Below are positions 1 to 9,300 of a stretch of DNA of 64,000 nucleotides, piece after piece. Under the pieces are notes generated by a model. It was given only the letters and a program-made list of their open reading frames with translations. It ran no database searches and had not been told where the DNA came from. Source of the stretch: Chloroflexota bacterium (GTDB lineage Bacteria > Chloroflexota > Anaerolineae > Aggregatilineales > Phototrophicaceae). How positions within the stretch are numbered: position 1 is the stretch's first letter; every line of letters begins with the position of its first letter. The stretch covers positions 1-64,000 of the forward strand of contig JAPPFH010000149.1 of assembly GCA_028875185.1 (NCBI GenBank), in the 5' to 3' direction. The translations under genes and the position numbers were made by a program.

Positions 1-92
1 ACCATTTTGGACATCAGCCCATTTCTGGCAAATCCATTTCACATAAGACGTATTGATTCAATAATCAGCCTATATACTCATAAAAATTGTAC

Positions 93-120
93 TAGACATG
101 CCGTATAAGTACTTTATACT
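93..120 (+). promoter_or_regulatory. sigma70-like promoter of the HARE-HTH/GHKL cassette
   Basis: A TAGACA box (93-98, five of six to TTGACA) lies 16 bp before a TATACT box (115-120, five of six to TATAAT). The region is clearly AT-richer than the rest of the window. A second -10-like TATTAT sits at 125-130. Transcription would start about 25-30 nt before the first cassette gene, whose AGGA ribosome site is at 142-145. Bases 1-92 show no gene. Confidence 0.45.
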
Positions 121-153
121 GTCCTATTATAGACATTGGACAGGATCTAGTTT

Positions 154-678
154 ATGGATTTGCCACAGTCGTTTGACAACAGTAACGGGTGCCTAGAAAG
201 CTCACTGCGCGGCGAGCGAGACAGACTTCAGCGGGAAATAGAGCAATTGAGCGCAGAGATTGAAGAGAAGGAATTGCTGACCCGCGCGAAGATAGAGCGG
301 CTCGGTCACGTGCAGGCTCTGCTATCCACGGATTCTTCATCAGTTGCGAAGCCAGCGCCAAAGCGATTGGAGTCCCGCGCGACTTCAACGCCGACTCCAA
401 AGCTGCTCGAGATGGCGGAAGAGGTCTTGCGCGAGCGCCAGGGTGAGCCCATGCACTATCGGGATTTGGCCGATGAAGTGTTGCGGCGGGGTGCGGTAAT
501 CCGCGGACAGGACCCTGCCGGAGCGCTGGTGTCGCGCATGACTCAAGATGACAATCGTCGGGCTGATGAGGAAAAGCGCTTCATACGCCCCACCAGCAAA
601 GGCTTCTATGCGCTGCGGGTCGATTATCCGAATGCGCGCAATGTCGGCGCGCGGCGGCGCAAGCGGGATTCGAGTTAA
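154..678 (+). CDS. coiled-coil protein with C-terminal HARE-HTH domain
   Basis: The 174-aa product has two parts. Residues 18-60 are rich in Glu, Arg and Leu in a heptad-like pattern, indicating a coiled coil. Residues about 85-155 resemble the HARE-HTH winged helix (phrases MAEEVLRE, PMHYRDLADEVL and the terminal FIRPTSKGFYAL). This fold is found in the RNA polymerase delta subunit and in DNA-modification and restriction proteins, where it binds DNA or nucleoprotein. ATG 154 has AGGA 8 nt upstream. The gene leads a tight operon with the GHKL ATPase (gap 40 bp) and an unknown gene. Its role is unknown: it could be the DNA-recognition or regulatory part of the cassette, or a delta-like polymerase accessory given the nearby rpoB. 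The fold call comes from sequence pattern only. Confidence 0.7.
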   Translation: MDLPQSFDNSNGCLESSLRGERDRLQREIEQLSAEIEEKELLTRAKIERLGHVQALLSTDSSSVAKPAPKRLESRATSTPTPKLLEMAEEVLRERQGEPMHYRDLADEVLRRGAVIRGQDPAGALVSRMTQDDNRRADEEKRFIRPTSKGFYALRVDYPNARNVGARRRKRDSS

Positions 679-718
679 TCTAGCGATGAATAAATTGAAT
701 CGAACGGAGATACGCGAA

Positions 719-3331
719 ATGAAATTCACGAACACTTCAAGTCACATGGTGCAGGAAGTCACGAATATCATTGATGGTTACAAAATGGGCTCAATGCGCG
801 CTTTGGCACAAGAGCCCGTGCAAAACGCTTTAGATGCTGTTCGCGAGGGATGCAGCACCGTGGAGGTAGAATACCGCCTACTGCGTCGCCGTGACGATGA
901 CGGCAAGCCATGTTTCCTGCTAACCGTATCTGACAAAGGCACGACCGGCTTGAGGGGTGACATGGTGAGCAACAAAGAACTGGAAGCGCGGAATTATCAA
1001 CTCAAGCCCGAAGAAAACTGGGCGGCATTTGAAGCGCAAGGCTATACTAAAGAAAATGAAGATGCGCTCGGCTCCCGCGGGCAAGGCAAAGCCGCCTTTT
1101 TGTATCATTCGCATGTGCCGCCCGGCGAGACGCGGCGCATGGCGATGCTTTATGACACTCTTCTAGAATGTGGCGAGTACCGCCTAGGCATGCGTTACGC
1201 CCGACCAGTAGATCAGATCTTGTCGCCGCCACTCCTAAATGCAGAAGCTCAAGCCGCTCTTCAAAGGGACTTCTTCCTGCTTGGCGACTTGAATGTCCCT
1301 CTTCGACTAAAGCCGCTTTGCGAAGTCGGTACCCGAGTAATCATCCCTTTTGTGGCGGAAGAAGACGCTCTGGAATTTCGGCCCGGTAGCGAATTAGAGC
1401 GTTGGCTGCAACGCAGCTGGTGGCGCGCAATCCAGATAGGCAAATTGCGCATACGGGTCGTGGATGAAGACCAACAAAGCGAAACAGAAATAGGAGTGCC
1501 AAAGTGGTGGCGGGATTTGCCCCGCGAAAACAGTCCTACTCCCGAAGGCAGATGGCATGACCTGCCTGATGGCTGCCGCGCTTGTGTTTGGGGCGATCTG
1601 GCATTTGGCAATGACTATAAATTCCGCCGACTGGTAATGCTTCATAGCGATTCCTTGACCGAAGACGAAATCGTCAGAGATCATCCAGAGTATTCCGGTA
1701 TCCAAGTTATGCGCGGCCTGCAGTGGATTGAAACCCGTGGCGCCCGGCAGGATTTTGGTGACTACATTCCGCCAGACAAAAGACCTGGATTCCGCGGTTA
1801 TGTCGAATTTGACAAACGCACCAACAGCAAGCTTCGCGCTGCGGAAAACTCGCAGCACGACGGATTTGACGCAAGGGGTTCCAAAGGCGAAATTGTGCGT
1901 GAGTTGCGCGCGCAGCTAGATGCCTGCACGCGCAAGTTCAGCGCGGAAATGGGCTGGGAGACGGCGCCGTCGATCACAACGCAGCAAGTATCTCAGCGCG
2001 AAAAGGCGACGCTTACGCGATTCGTGGAGACTTTCTTGAACCAGAATGGACGTAAACTGGGACAGGCCTCGACAAAGGGTGGACAGGAAGGAACCCGACT
2101 GCTCTGGGATTGTAATCTTGATTTGGATTATCCCGATCCGAAAAGCACTCGCGTCGATTGGGGGCAGTCTATCCGACATGTGAATGTCGAGGTGGGGTTT
2201 GAACCAGGCGAAGATTTGGTTGGCAGCGCCGACGTGATACTGGAATGGGTGGATGAAAGCGGCAAAGCGCAAGAGCTTTGCAGGCGCGAGGACGCTGTTA
2301 GCAAGCAATGGGGCAAAGACCGCGTTCAAAATCGATTTGAACTTGGAGATTGGCAGATCCTGCGCGGCAAAGCTCGCCAAGAGCAGCAAATCGAATGTTC
2401 AGTTCCAGGAGAGTGTAAGCTGCGGGCAGTTGTCCTGTATCGCGCAGGGCGGGTGAAAAGCGCATCGCGGACAGTCTACGTGCAATCCGAACCACCGCCA
2501 CCGCCCGAAAAGAATCCGGTCACGCTCTCCATCAGCGCCGTCAACATCAGCGCGGACGATAAGAAACGCATTGACCATGGCGAAGTATTGCAGTTGCAAA
2601 TCAACACCAAGAATAGGAGTGTAGAAGACGTCAATTATTGTTTCACTGCCTCCTTTAACGCTGAAGATCATGCAATCGCACGCAGGCAGCCCATCACATT
2701 AGAAGGCACACCGGCCGGAGAATTGCCGATCAGGCAAGTTATTCTGAGCGAGAAGCGCCGCCTGTTTGATCCGGAGCAAAATGTGCCGCTGCCGCTTGAC
2801 GGGGTTCCGACGCTGAACATGCCAGAATCAAGCGGGAAATACACTATAAGCGCAGATCTCCACGACGAAAATGACGATGTGGTCGCCCATGCCAGCTGCC
2901 CAGTCTACTTCCAGCGCGACCCCGGCAATGCTAGAAACAATCTGCCCTTCGAGATTGAGCAGCAAGACCAAAAGGCTATGTGGCTGATGAATGAGGACCT
3001 TGACCTGCTTACATACTCGGGCGACTATCCGCTGTACAAACAGATGAAGGAGGTTCAGAGTCAGCGGAGCGCGCTTCAGGGGCGGCTGGCCTTCATCGCC
3101 GAAATCAGCGCCAACGGCTTGCTCGAATGGGCGCTGAAGCCAAAGGAAACTGGGGATGACAGCCACTATGATCAATTGTATGATGAGAGCCGCAGCCACG
3201 ACTTGTGGGACGCGTTAAATCGAGGGCTCGAAAACTTGAGCAGAACAGCGGAATCTCCGATCCAATTCGCGCAGACTTGGCGCGAGACTGTCGCAGTGAT
3301 GCTGGATATCTTCGCCAGGGAGAACAACTAG
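719..3331 (+). CDS. large GHKL (Hsp90/MutL-type) ATPase, function unknown
   Basis: The 870-aa protein has an N-terminal GHKL nucleotide-binding fold. The N-box is at residues 32-40 (E32, N36, D39 in QEPVQNALDA). The D72-x-G74 motif (SDKGTTG) and a glycine-rich lid G118-S-R-G121-Q-G123-K follow. The remaining 700 residues match no family I recognise. Around residues 620-780 there are beta-rich stretches that may be Ig-like. I chose ATG 719 because GGAG at 706-709 lies 9 nt upstream. The frame is open back to 548 and has another ATG at 686, but neither has a ribosome site. The stop overlaps the next start by one base (TAGTG), so translation is probably coupled. Stand-alone ATPases of this type occur in anti-phage and DNA-repair systems, so a defence role is possible but unproven. 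Confidence 0.75.
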   Translation: MKFTNTSSHMVQEVTNIIDGYKMGSMRALAQEPVQNALDAVREGCSTVEVEYRLLRRRDDDGKPCFLLTVSDKGTTGLRGDMVSNKELEARNYQLKPEENWAAFEAQGYTKENEDALGSRGQGKAAFLYHSHVPPGETRRMAMLYDTLLECGEYRLGMRYARPVDQILSPPLLNAEAQAALQRDFFLLGDLNVPLRLKPLCEVGTRVIIPFVAEEDALEFRPGSELERWLQRSWWRAIQIGKLRIRVVDEDQQSETEIGVPKWWRDLPRENSPTPEGRWHDLPDGCRACVWGDLAFGNDYKFRRLVMLHSDSLTEDEIVRDHPEYSGIQVMRGLQWIETRGARQDFGDYIPPDKRPGFRGYVEFDKRTNSKLRAAENSQHDGFDARGSKGEIVRELRAQLDACTRKFSAEMGWETAPSITTQQVSQREKATLTRFVETFLNQNGRKLGQASTKGGQEGTRLLWDCNLDLDYPDPKSTRVDWGQSIRHVNVEVGFEPGEDLVGSADVILEWVDESGKAQELCRREDAVSKQWGKDRVQNRFELGDWQILRGKARQEQQIECSVPGECKLRAVVLYRAGRVKSASRTVYVQSEPPPPPEKNPVTLSISAVNISADDKKRIDHGEVLQLQINTKNRSVEDVNYCFTASFNAEDHAIARRQPITLEGTPAGELPIRQVILSEKRRLFDPEQNVPLPLDGVPTLNMPESSGKYTISADLHDENDDVVAHASCPVYFQRDPGNARNNLPFEIEQQDQKAMWLMNEDLDLLTYSGDYPLYKQMKEVQSQRSALQGRLAFIAEISANGLLEWALKPKETGDDSHYDQLYDESRSHDLWDALNRGLENLSRTAESPIQFAQTWRETVAVMLDIFARENN

Positions 3332-4107
3332 TGGCCGTCCTCGTCTGGAGCGAGCGCGACGGCATCCTCGGCAATAGCATCCACAGTGGGCGGCGCGTCG
3401 CCCTTAGCGCCGAAGAATACCGCTCCGAAGCCGAAGCCCTCGATTTGCAGCTGGACGAAGCGCTAGATATGGCTTGGCATGCGCTGACCTTGATTACGCG
3501 ACGCGAAAACGGCAAAGCGCGTTTTGACACATTGGAACAAGCCTGGGTGTGGGGACGCGCCATTCACGTTTTAGGGGTTATGCGGCGCCGCGGCATGATC
3601 GGTGAGCGGAAAATCCTGCTTTGGCAAGCGCTAACAGCCAAAGCTTGGTACGGAATCCGCAGTGATTCGACGCGTGACCAGCGCTGGAGAGAACTCATCC
3701 CAAGCAAATCACGAAAGTGGCTGACCCAGCCTACAGACATTGACGCATATCGTTTTCTCGAAATCGGATATTGGGTGCGCGAAGATTCCTTGCAGCAGGT
3801 TGGCGAGCTATTTTGCTGGAAGTTCAGCAACGCAAATGACTTATTCGATCGTACGTCGTTACATTCAGTTGAGCTGCGTCGAGCTATTTTGCACTGGATT
3901 CAGCATCAAGACGGGAAAGTGCGCCGATTCTTGGGCACTCCCATTCACGATGGAAAGCGACACGCCCTCATTGCCAAAGCGCTGTACAAACACTTCCCCG
4001 CAAAGGGTCCCGGTTCGGCGCTGTTACCGCAACATTATCCTGAGGATGAATTGCGCTCTATCGTCTGGGAAGTGCTGGACTCGGCGCGCGATGCCTATTT
4101 CAGCTAA
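3331..4107 (+). CDS. unknown protein, third gene of the GHKL cassette
   Basis: The 258-aa product is basic, tryptophan-rich and predicted largely helical. It has no signal peptide or membrane segment and matches no family I recognise. The GTG at 3331 is chosen because AGGGAG (3317-3322) is 8 nt upstream and the GTG shares a base with the ATPase stop. The frame is open upstream to 3205, but that part overlaps the ATPase. One-base coupling to the GHKL gene implies that the two products work together, as a partner or effector. The gene ends 80 bp before the 3' end of rpoB, which is convergent. Confidence 0.65.
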   Translation: MAVLVWSERDGILGNSIHSGRRVALSAEEYRSEAEALDLQLDEALDMAWHALTLITRRENGKARFDTLEQAWVWGRAIHVLGVMRRRGMIGERKILLWQALTAKAWYGIRSDSTRDQRWRELIPSKSRKWLTQPTDIDAYRFLEIGYWVREDSLQQVGELFCWKFSNANDLFDRTSLHSVELRRAILHWIQHQDGKVRRFLGTPIHDGKRHALIAKALYKHFPAKGPGSALLPQHYPEDELRSIVWEVLDSARDAYFS

Positions 4108-4134
4108 GGAAAGCAAGACCGCTAAGAAAAACTA

Positions 4135-4158
4135 GGGCGCATAATCCTCAATGCGCCC
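4135..4158. terminator. bidirectional intrinsic terminator between cassette and rpoB
   Basis: A perfect 8-bp inverted repeat (GGGCGCAT 4135-4142, ATGCGCCC 4151-4158, 8-nt loop) lies between the convergent genes. Read leftward, the stem is followed by TAGTTTTTCTT, a good U-tract, so it mainly serves rpoB. Rightward the tail (TTAATCTC) is weaker. Confidence 0.8.
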
Positions 4159-4186
4159 TTAATCTCGTTCTGGTAGCTGGCTGGCT

Positions 4187-7100
4187 TTACCCCGTGCCCA
4201 AGCCCAACAGACCGGTCTCCGGCTGCGGCTTGCGCGACTGTTCGTCGTATTTGCCGAAGCGGATGACATCGCCAGCGCCGGTGATCGCCTCCACCGACAA
4301 TCCCAAACTCTGCAATTCCTTGACCAGAACGCGGAAGCTGGTGGGGATGCCAGGTTCTTCAATCGGCTCGCCTTTGACAATGCTCTCGTAGGTCTTGACG
4401 CGCCCCTGCACATCATCGGACTTCACCGTCAGCATCTCTTGCAGAATATGGGCGGCGCCATAAGCCTCTAGCGCCCAGACCTCCATCTCGCCGAAACGCT
4501 GCCCGCCAAATTGAGCTTTGCCGCCGAGCGGCTGCTGCGTGACCAAACTGTAGGGACCGGTCGAGCGAGCATGCGCTTTATCCTCGACCAGATGCGCCAG
4601 CTTCAACATGTGGACGTAACCGACGGCGACATGGCGATCAAAAGGCTCGCCCGTGCGCCCGTCATACAGTGTCTGCTTGCCATAGTGGGGCACCGGGATT
4701 CCGCTTTCGAACATCACGCGATTTGCGATTTCAAACAGATCGCGCAAGGCAAGATCGTCCGACAATTCAATCTCGTCAGCCGCGTTGTGCTGGATCCACA
4801 GTCGAATCGAGACTAGGACAGCATTGGCATCACGATTGTCGCGTTCTTCAAGCGCAAGCTCGCTATTGTCGTACACCATTACCGCATCGGGGTCATGCCC
4901 GTATTCGCGCAGCATCTCGGCAACGGCAACCCGCCGCACATAGATCGGGTCGCGCTCAAGGATGATCGCCTCATTGTCGTAGAGCCCGGATTCGCTCACG
5001 CGATCAACCAGATAGGCGCAAATGACATGCATATCATCATCGAAGTCTTCGGGCGCGATGCCAGCGCTCTCCGCCAGCCGTTCATGGCTTTCCCAGGCGC
5101 GCTCGGTGGTCAGCCTCCACGCCCAGTCTATCATCCAGGCGCGTCCCAATTCCGCTTGGATCTCCTGCTCATTCACGCCATCAAACACGGGTGTAATCGC
5201 GCGGAAGCCCAAGCGATCGGCCGCCCAGCCCAAGTGCAACTCCAGAATTTGACCGATATTCATACGGCTGGGAACACCAAGCGGATTGAGGATGATCTCG
5301 ACCGGTATCCCGCCATCAATATAGGGCATGTCTTCAACGGTGACGATCTTGGAGATGACGCCCTTGTTGCCGTGCCGCCCCGCCATTTTGTCGCCAACTG
5401 TCAACTTGCGGCGCTGCGCCACGCTCACGCGCACCATCTTCTCCACGCCAGCGGAAAGATCCGGGTGTTCATCGCGGGTGAAGACCTTGACATCAATAAC
5501 CTTGCCGCGATCGCCGTGTGGCAAACGCAAAGACGAATCCTTCACTTCGCGCGCCTGCTCGCCGAAAATCGCCCGCAGCAATTTCTCCTCCGGCGATAAT
5601 TCTTTCTCGCCCTTGGGCGTGATCTTGCCGACAAGGATATCGTTGGGACCGACCTCGGCGCCGATACGCACAATGCCATGTTCATCGAGATCCTTAAGCG
5701 CTTCTTCGCCGACATTAGGGATATCGTAGGTGATTTCTTCCGCGCCCAGTTTGGTATCGCGCGCTTCTATCTCGTGTTTTTCAATGTGAATGCTGGTAAA
5801 TTTGTCTGAGCGCAGCATGTCCTCGCTCACCAGGAGCGCGTCCTCATAATTGCCGCCGTCCCAAGACAAGAAACAGGTCAAGACATCATGCCCGAGCGCC
5901 AACTGCCCATTGTACGTGGATGAACTATCGGCGATGACATCACCCGGCTTAATCGTATCGCCTTTACGCACCAGCGGACGCTGATCAATACAGGTCGACT
6001 GATTCGAACGCTCATACTTACGCAGCTGAAAAGCTTTCTCTTCGCCGTCCGTCGTCCGGACGATAACGCGATGACCTTGTACGCTGGCGACTTCCGCCTC
6101 AACATCGGAGACCAGAACCTGCCCGCTGTTGTAGGCGGCCTGGCTTTCCATACCGGTACTGACGACGGACACATCCGGCGAAATTAAGGGCACCGCTTGC
6201 GTCTGCATATTCGAACCCATCAAGGCGCGGTTAGCCGCGTCATGCGACAGGAAAGGAATCAGCGCTGCGCTGATCCCCACGATTTGACGCGGGGCGATAT
6301 CCATATAATCGATGCGCTGGGGCGGCGCCGACAGAAAACCCTGGTCAAATCTCGCCGAAACGCGATTGGAAAGGAATTGATCTTTCTCGTCCAAGCGGGC
6401 GTTTGCCTGGGCGATGATGTACCTGTCTTCATCATCGGCCGACAGGTACTCAATATCATGGGTGGCGAAAGGCACAATCGGCACTTCTTTGATTTTGGTT
6501 CGTTTCAGCCTCGTCACCAATTTCTTGTCGATGACCGTGTCTTCCTCGATTATGACCTTGCCGCGGGAGTTTTCAATATCATCGCGCAGAACGCGACCGA
6601 TTAACGCGGGGTCGTCAACTGCCAGAGCGTTGGAAACTTTACGATAGGGCGTCTCTATAAAGCCCAGTTCGTTAACGCGCGCGTAGGTCGCCAAGCGGCC
6701 GATCAGCCCGATGTTGGGACCTTCCGGCGTCTCAATCGGGCAGATGCGCCCGTAGTGGCTGTGATGCACATCGCGCACATCAAAGCCGGCGCGTTCCCGC
6801 CGCAGCCCGCCGGGACCCAGCGCCGAAAGCGTACGCTTGTGCCGCAATTCGGAGAGCGGATTGGTCTGCTCCATAAATTGAGACAATTGCGACGAACCGA
6901 AGAATTCGCGCACGGCGGCCACGATCGGGCGGATATTGACCAGCGACACCGGCGTCAATTGCTCGGCCTCGCGGATCGACATACGCTCCTTGACCACGCG
7001 CTCCATGCGCCGCAAACCGATGCGCAGCTTGTTGCCGATCAGTTCGCCGACGGTTTTGACGCGCCGGTTGCCCAGATGATCGATATCATCTCGCGTTCGC

Positions 7101-8179
7101 TGACCGTTGTTGATGAGTATCATCTGCTCGACCAGCTTGACGATATCGGCTTTAGTGATCGTCCGGTGGGACAAAGCGATCGCGTCTACAAGCCCAAGGC
7201 GCTGGTTCAGCTTGTACCGTCCCACCCGTTCCAAGTCGTAGCGCCGCTGGTCGAAAAGCTGCCCCTCGAGATATTCTTTGGCGTTGTCCAGCGTCGGCGG
7301 ATCACCCGGGCGCATCCGGCGGTAAAACTCGATTAGCGCGACCTCAGCCAGCGTTTGTTTCTTCTTGACATCCCAAACCGGTTCGTTCTTGAAGCAGCTC
7401 TCAATGAATCGGTGCGTCTCGCTATTGTCGACATCGGCGAAGAGCTCGAGGATTTCTTCGTCTTCGCCGGTCTTGATGGGGGAGAACCTTTCTGGCAAGC
7501 CATCCTCGACAGCAGCCAGCGCGCGCAGCAGCACCGTCACCGGTATCGTCCGTTTGCGATTGAACTTGAGGGTGATGTAATCGGTCTTGCGCGTCTCGAA
7601 TTCCATCCAGGCGCCGCGATCCGGAATCAGCTTGGCGTTGGATAGCTGGCGCCCGGTCGCGCGTTCTTCTTCGACATCAAAGTAAACGCCCGGCGAGCGG
7701 ATGAGCTGGCTAACGACCACGCGCTCTGTGCCATTGATGATGAAGGTGCCCTTTTCGGTCATCAAGGGGAATTCACCCAGGAAAATATCCTGGCGGATTA
7801 TCTCGTCGCCCTGCTCATGGTTTACCAGCGCCACCTCAACATACAAGGGCGCTGCATAAGACATATCACGTTCTATGCACTCGTCTTCATCGTATTTTGG
7901 CGCTTCAAAGTAAGGCCTAAGACCGAACTCTTGCGCTTGCGGGTGATTGCCCGGGAAGTAGAGCGACAAGTTGCCATTGAAGCTCTCGATTGGGTTTATT
8001 TCATCAAAGAGTTCCAGAATCTTGCCCTCGGTGATGAAGTTCTTTTCCTTGGGAAAATCCAAGGGTTTTCCGCCATTGAGGAAGTCTTCAAAAGATCGCA
8101 ACTGAATGTCGATCAGCGAAGGCAGCTCTTGAATCTCCGGAGTACGTGCGTAATTCTTGACATTATAATAGTGCTTCAA
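4187..8179 (-). CDS. rpoB: RNA polymerase beta subunit
   Basis: The 1330-aa protein is the catalytic-core beta subunit. The rifampicin region ([17 protein letters not shown]...LSALGPGGL), [17 protein letters not shown] and the C-terminal blocks [18 protein letters not shown] and [27 protein letters not shown] core are all present. I set the start at TTG 8179: AAGGAG (8187-8192) is 7 nt upstream, and the 19 codons before it in the open frame lack such a site. About 145 extra residues (roughly 4715-5150) sit between the TPVFDG block and YDGRTGEPF. In most bacteria rpoC follows directly; here a terminator and an unrelated convergent cassette follow. The gene has its own upstream promoter. Confidence 0.98.
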   Translation of the reverse strand: MKHYYNVKNYARTPEIQELPSLIDIQLRSFEDFLNGGKPLDFPKEKNFITEGKILELFDEINPIESFNGNLSLYFPGNHPQAQEFGLRPYFEAPKYDEDECIERDMSYAAPLYVEVALVNHEQGDEIIRQDIFLGEFPLMTEKGTFIINGTERVVVSQLIRSPGVYFDVEEERATGRQLSNAKLIPDRGAWMEFETRKTDYITLKFNRKRTIPVTVLLRALAAVEDGLPERFSPIKTGEDEEILELFADVDNSETHRFIESCFKNEPVWDVKKKQTLAEVALIEFYRRMRPGDPPTLDNAKEYLEGQLFDQRRYDLERVGRYKLNQRLGLVDAIALSHRTITKADIVKLVEQMILINNGQRTRDDIDHLGNRRVKTVGELIGNKLRIGLRRMERVVKERMSIREAEQLTPVSLVNIRPIVAAVREFFGSSQLSQFMEQTNPLSELRHKRTLSALGPGGLRRERAGFDVRDVHHSHYGRICPIETPEGPNIGLIGRLATYARVNELGFIETPYRKVSNALAVDDPALIGRVLRDDIENSRGKVIIEEDTVIDKKLVTRLKRTKIKEVPIVPFATHDIEYLSADDEDRYIIAQANARLDEKDQFLSNRVSARFDQGFLSAPPQRIDYMDIAPRQIVGISAALIPFLSHDAANRALMGSNMQTQAVPLISPDVSVVSTGMESQAAYNSGQVLVSDVEAEVASVQGHRVIVRTTDGEEKAFQLRKYERSNQSTCIDQRPLVRKGDTIKPGDVIADSSSTYNGQLALGHDVLTCFLSWDGGNYEDALLVSEDMLRSDKFTSIHIEKHEIEARDTKLGAEEITYDIPNVGEEALKDLDEHGIVRIGAEVGPNDILVGKITPKGEKELSPEEKLLRAIFGEQAREVKDSSLRLPHGDRGKVIDVKVFTRDEHPDLSAGVEKMVRVSVAQRRKLTVGDKMAGRHGNKGVISKIVTVEDMPYIDGGIPVEIILNPLGVPSRMNIGQILELHLGWAADRLGFRAITPVFDGVNEQEIQAELGRAWMIDWAWRLTTERAWESHERLAESAGIAPEDFDDDMHVICAYLVDRVSESGLYDNEAIILERDPIYVRRVAVAEMLREYGHDPDAVMVYDNSELALEERDNRDANAVLVSIRLWIQHNAADEIELSDDLALRDLFEIANRVMFESGIPVPHYGKQTLYDGRTGEPFDRHVAVGYVHMLKLAHLVEDKAHARSTGPYSLVTQQPLGGKAQFGGQRFGEMEVWALEAYGAAHILQEMLTVKSDDVQGRVKTYESIVKGEPIEEPGIPTSFRVLVKELQSLGLSVEAITGAGDVIRFGKYDEQSRKPQPETGLLGLGTG

Positions 8180-8361
8180 GGCGCGGCTCCTTGGATGATT
8201 AGTTGGCTCGGATGGATTAGCGATTCGGCAAATCAAAAACTGCTACACTGATTGTGCGAGGCAAAACGGGCGCAAGACAAAGCCCAACCAACACGAACAG
8301 CGCAATTGACCAGTTTTCACGCATCCAATAAATTGTGACAGCAAGAGGACTGCAAGCCCGC

Positions 8362-8391
8362 AGTGTAATAGAATAACAGGGGTCTTGTCAA
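8362..8391 (-). promoter_or_regulatory. rpoB promoter
   Basis: On the minus strand a perfect TTGACA (8386-8391) is followed after 18 bp by TACACT (8362-8367, five of six). The leader before the TTG start of rpoB would be about 175 nt. No attenuator hairpin or ribosomal-protein operator was recognised in it. The rest of the 323-bp divergent gap (8180-8502) shows no gene, and no clear promoter for the rightward methyltransferase was found. Confidence 0.7.
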
Positions 8392-8502
8392 GACAAACCT
8401 TTGATCAGACCGTTATTCGGAGTAGCGTGACCAAAGTCTAACAGAATATCAATAGAATGCAAGCACATTCGCAAAAGTGCCGGAAGAGAAAGCCAGCGCG
8501 AC

Positions 8503-9300
8503 ATGCACAATCGCCCAGCGCAAGACGTCAGCGGTCAGGTTCGGCAGCAGTTCGCCAATGTAGCCGCCAATTACCGAACGAGCGCGGTGCATGCCGCTGG
8601 TCCTGATCTTGATCGAATGATCGCGGCGGCTTCGCTCGACGAGGACGCGCGCGTTCTGGATGCCGGCTGCGGCGCCGGGCATACGGCCATGGCATTCGCG
8701 GCGAGCGCGCGCCAGGTCTACGCCTGCGATTTCACGCCGGCGATGCTCCAACAACTCGAAGGGCTCGCCAAGGAACGCGCGCTGACCAATGTCTGCGCGC
8801 AGCTGGCTGATGTGGAGAACCTGCCCTTCTCGAGTGGCAGCTTTGACCTGGTCGCGACCCGCTACAGCGCTCATCACTGGCGGCGTCCGGAGCGGGCGCT
8901 GGCTGAGTTTCGCCGCCTGCTGAAACCCAGCGGCGCTTTGCTCATCAGCGATATCATGGCGCGCGAAGACTACGCGCAGGACACGTTCTTACAGACGATA
9001 GAACTCCTCCGCGATCCATCTCATGTACGCGATTACAGAATCTCCGAGTGGCGCGCGCTGCTGGCGAGCGCCGGCTTCGCCGCGGAAGTCATCATGACTT
9101 TCGACTTGGCGCTGTATTTCGAAACCTGGACGCGCCGCATGGATACGCCGCGCCAGAATGCCGCCATGATCAAGACGCTATTCAACGGCGCGTCGGCCGA
9201 TATCAGGCGCGCTTTCGGCGCCCCGGCTCGCGTAACAAACGACGACTTCGAATTCGTCATCCCCGGCGCGGTCATTCGCGGGACAATGGTCCGGGCTTAG
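8503..9300 (+). CDS. class I SAM-dependent methyltransferase
   Basis: The 265-aa protein belongs to the UbiE/Methyltransf_11 group. Motif I (VLDAGCGAGHT, about residues 46-56) binds S-adenosylmethionine. An acidic residue at the end of beta 2 (ACDFTPAML), a motif II region (LPFSSGSFDLV) and a post-II LLKPSGALLI follow. The substrate cannot be read from sequence: small-molecule or quinone-like methylation is typical of the family, but context gives no support, since the neighbours are rpoB and an ABC-F gene. Its 3' end overlaps the convergent ABC-F gene by 4 bp. The ATG is preceded by no strong ribosome site. Confidence 0.85.
   Translation: MHNRPAQDVSGQVRQQFANVAANYRTSAVHAAGPDLDRMIAAASLDEDARVLDAGCGAGHTAMAFAASARQVYACDFTPAMLQQLEGLAKERALTNVCAQLADVENLPFSSGSFDLVATRYSAHHWRRPERALAEFRRLLKPSGALLISDIMAREDYAQDTFLQTIELLRDPSHVRDYRISEWRALLASAGFAAEVIMTFDLALYFETWTRRMDTPRQNAAMIKTLFNGASADIRRAFGAPARVTNDDFEFVIPGAVIRGTMVRA

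Noticed and set aside
548..718. 57-codon N-terminal extension of the GHKL ATPase
   Set aside because: It overlaps the HARE-HTH gene, lacks a ribosome site and is not GHKL-like, while GGAG sits before ATG 719.
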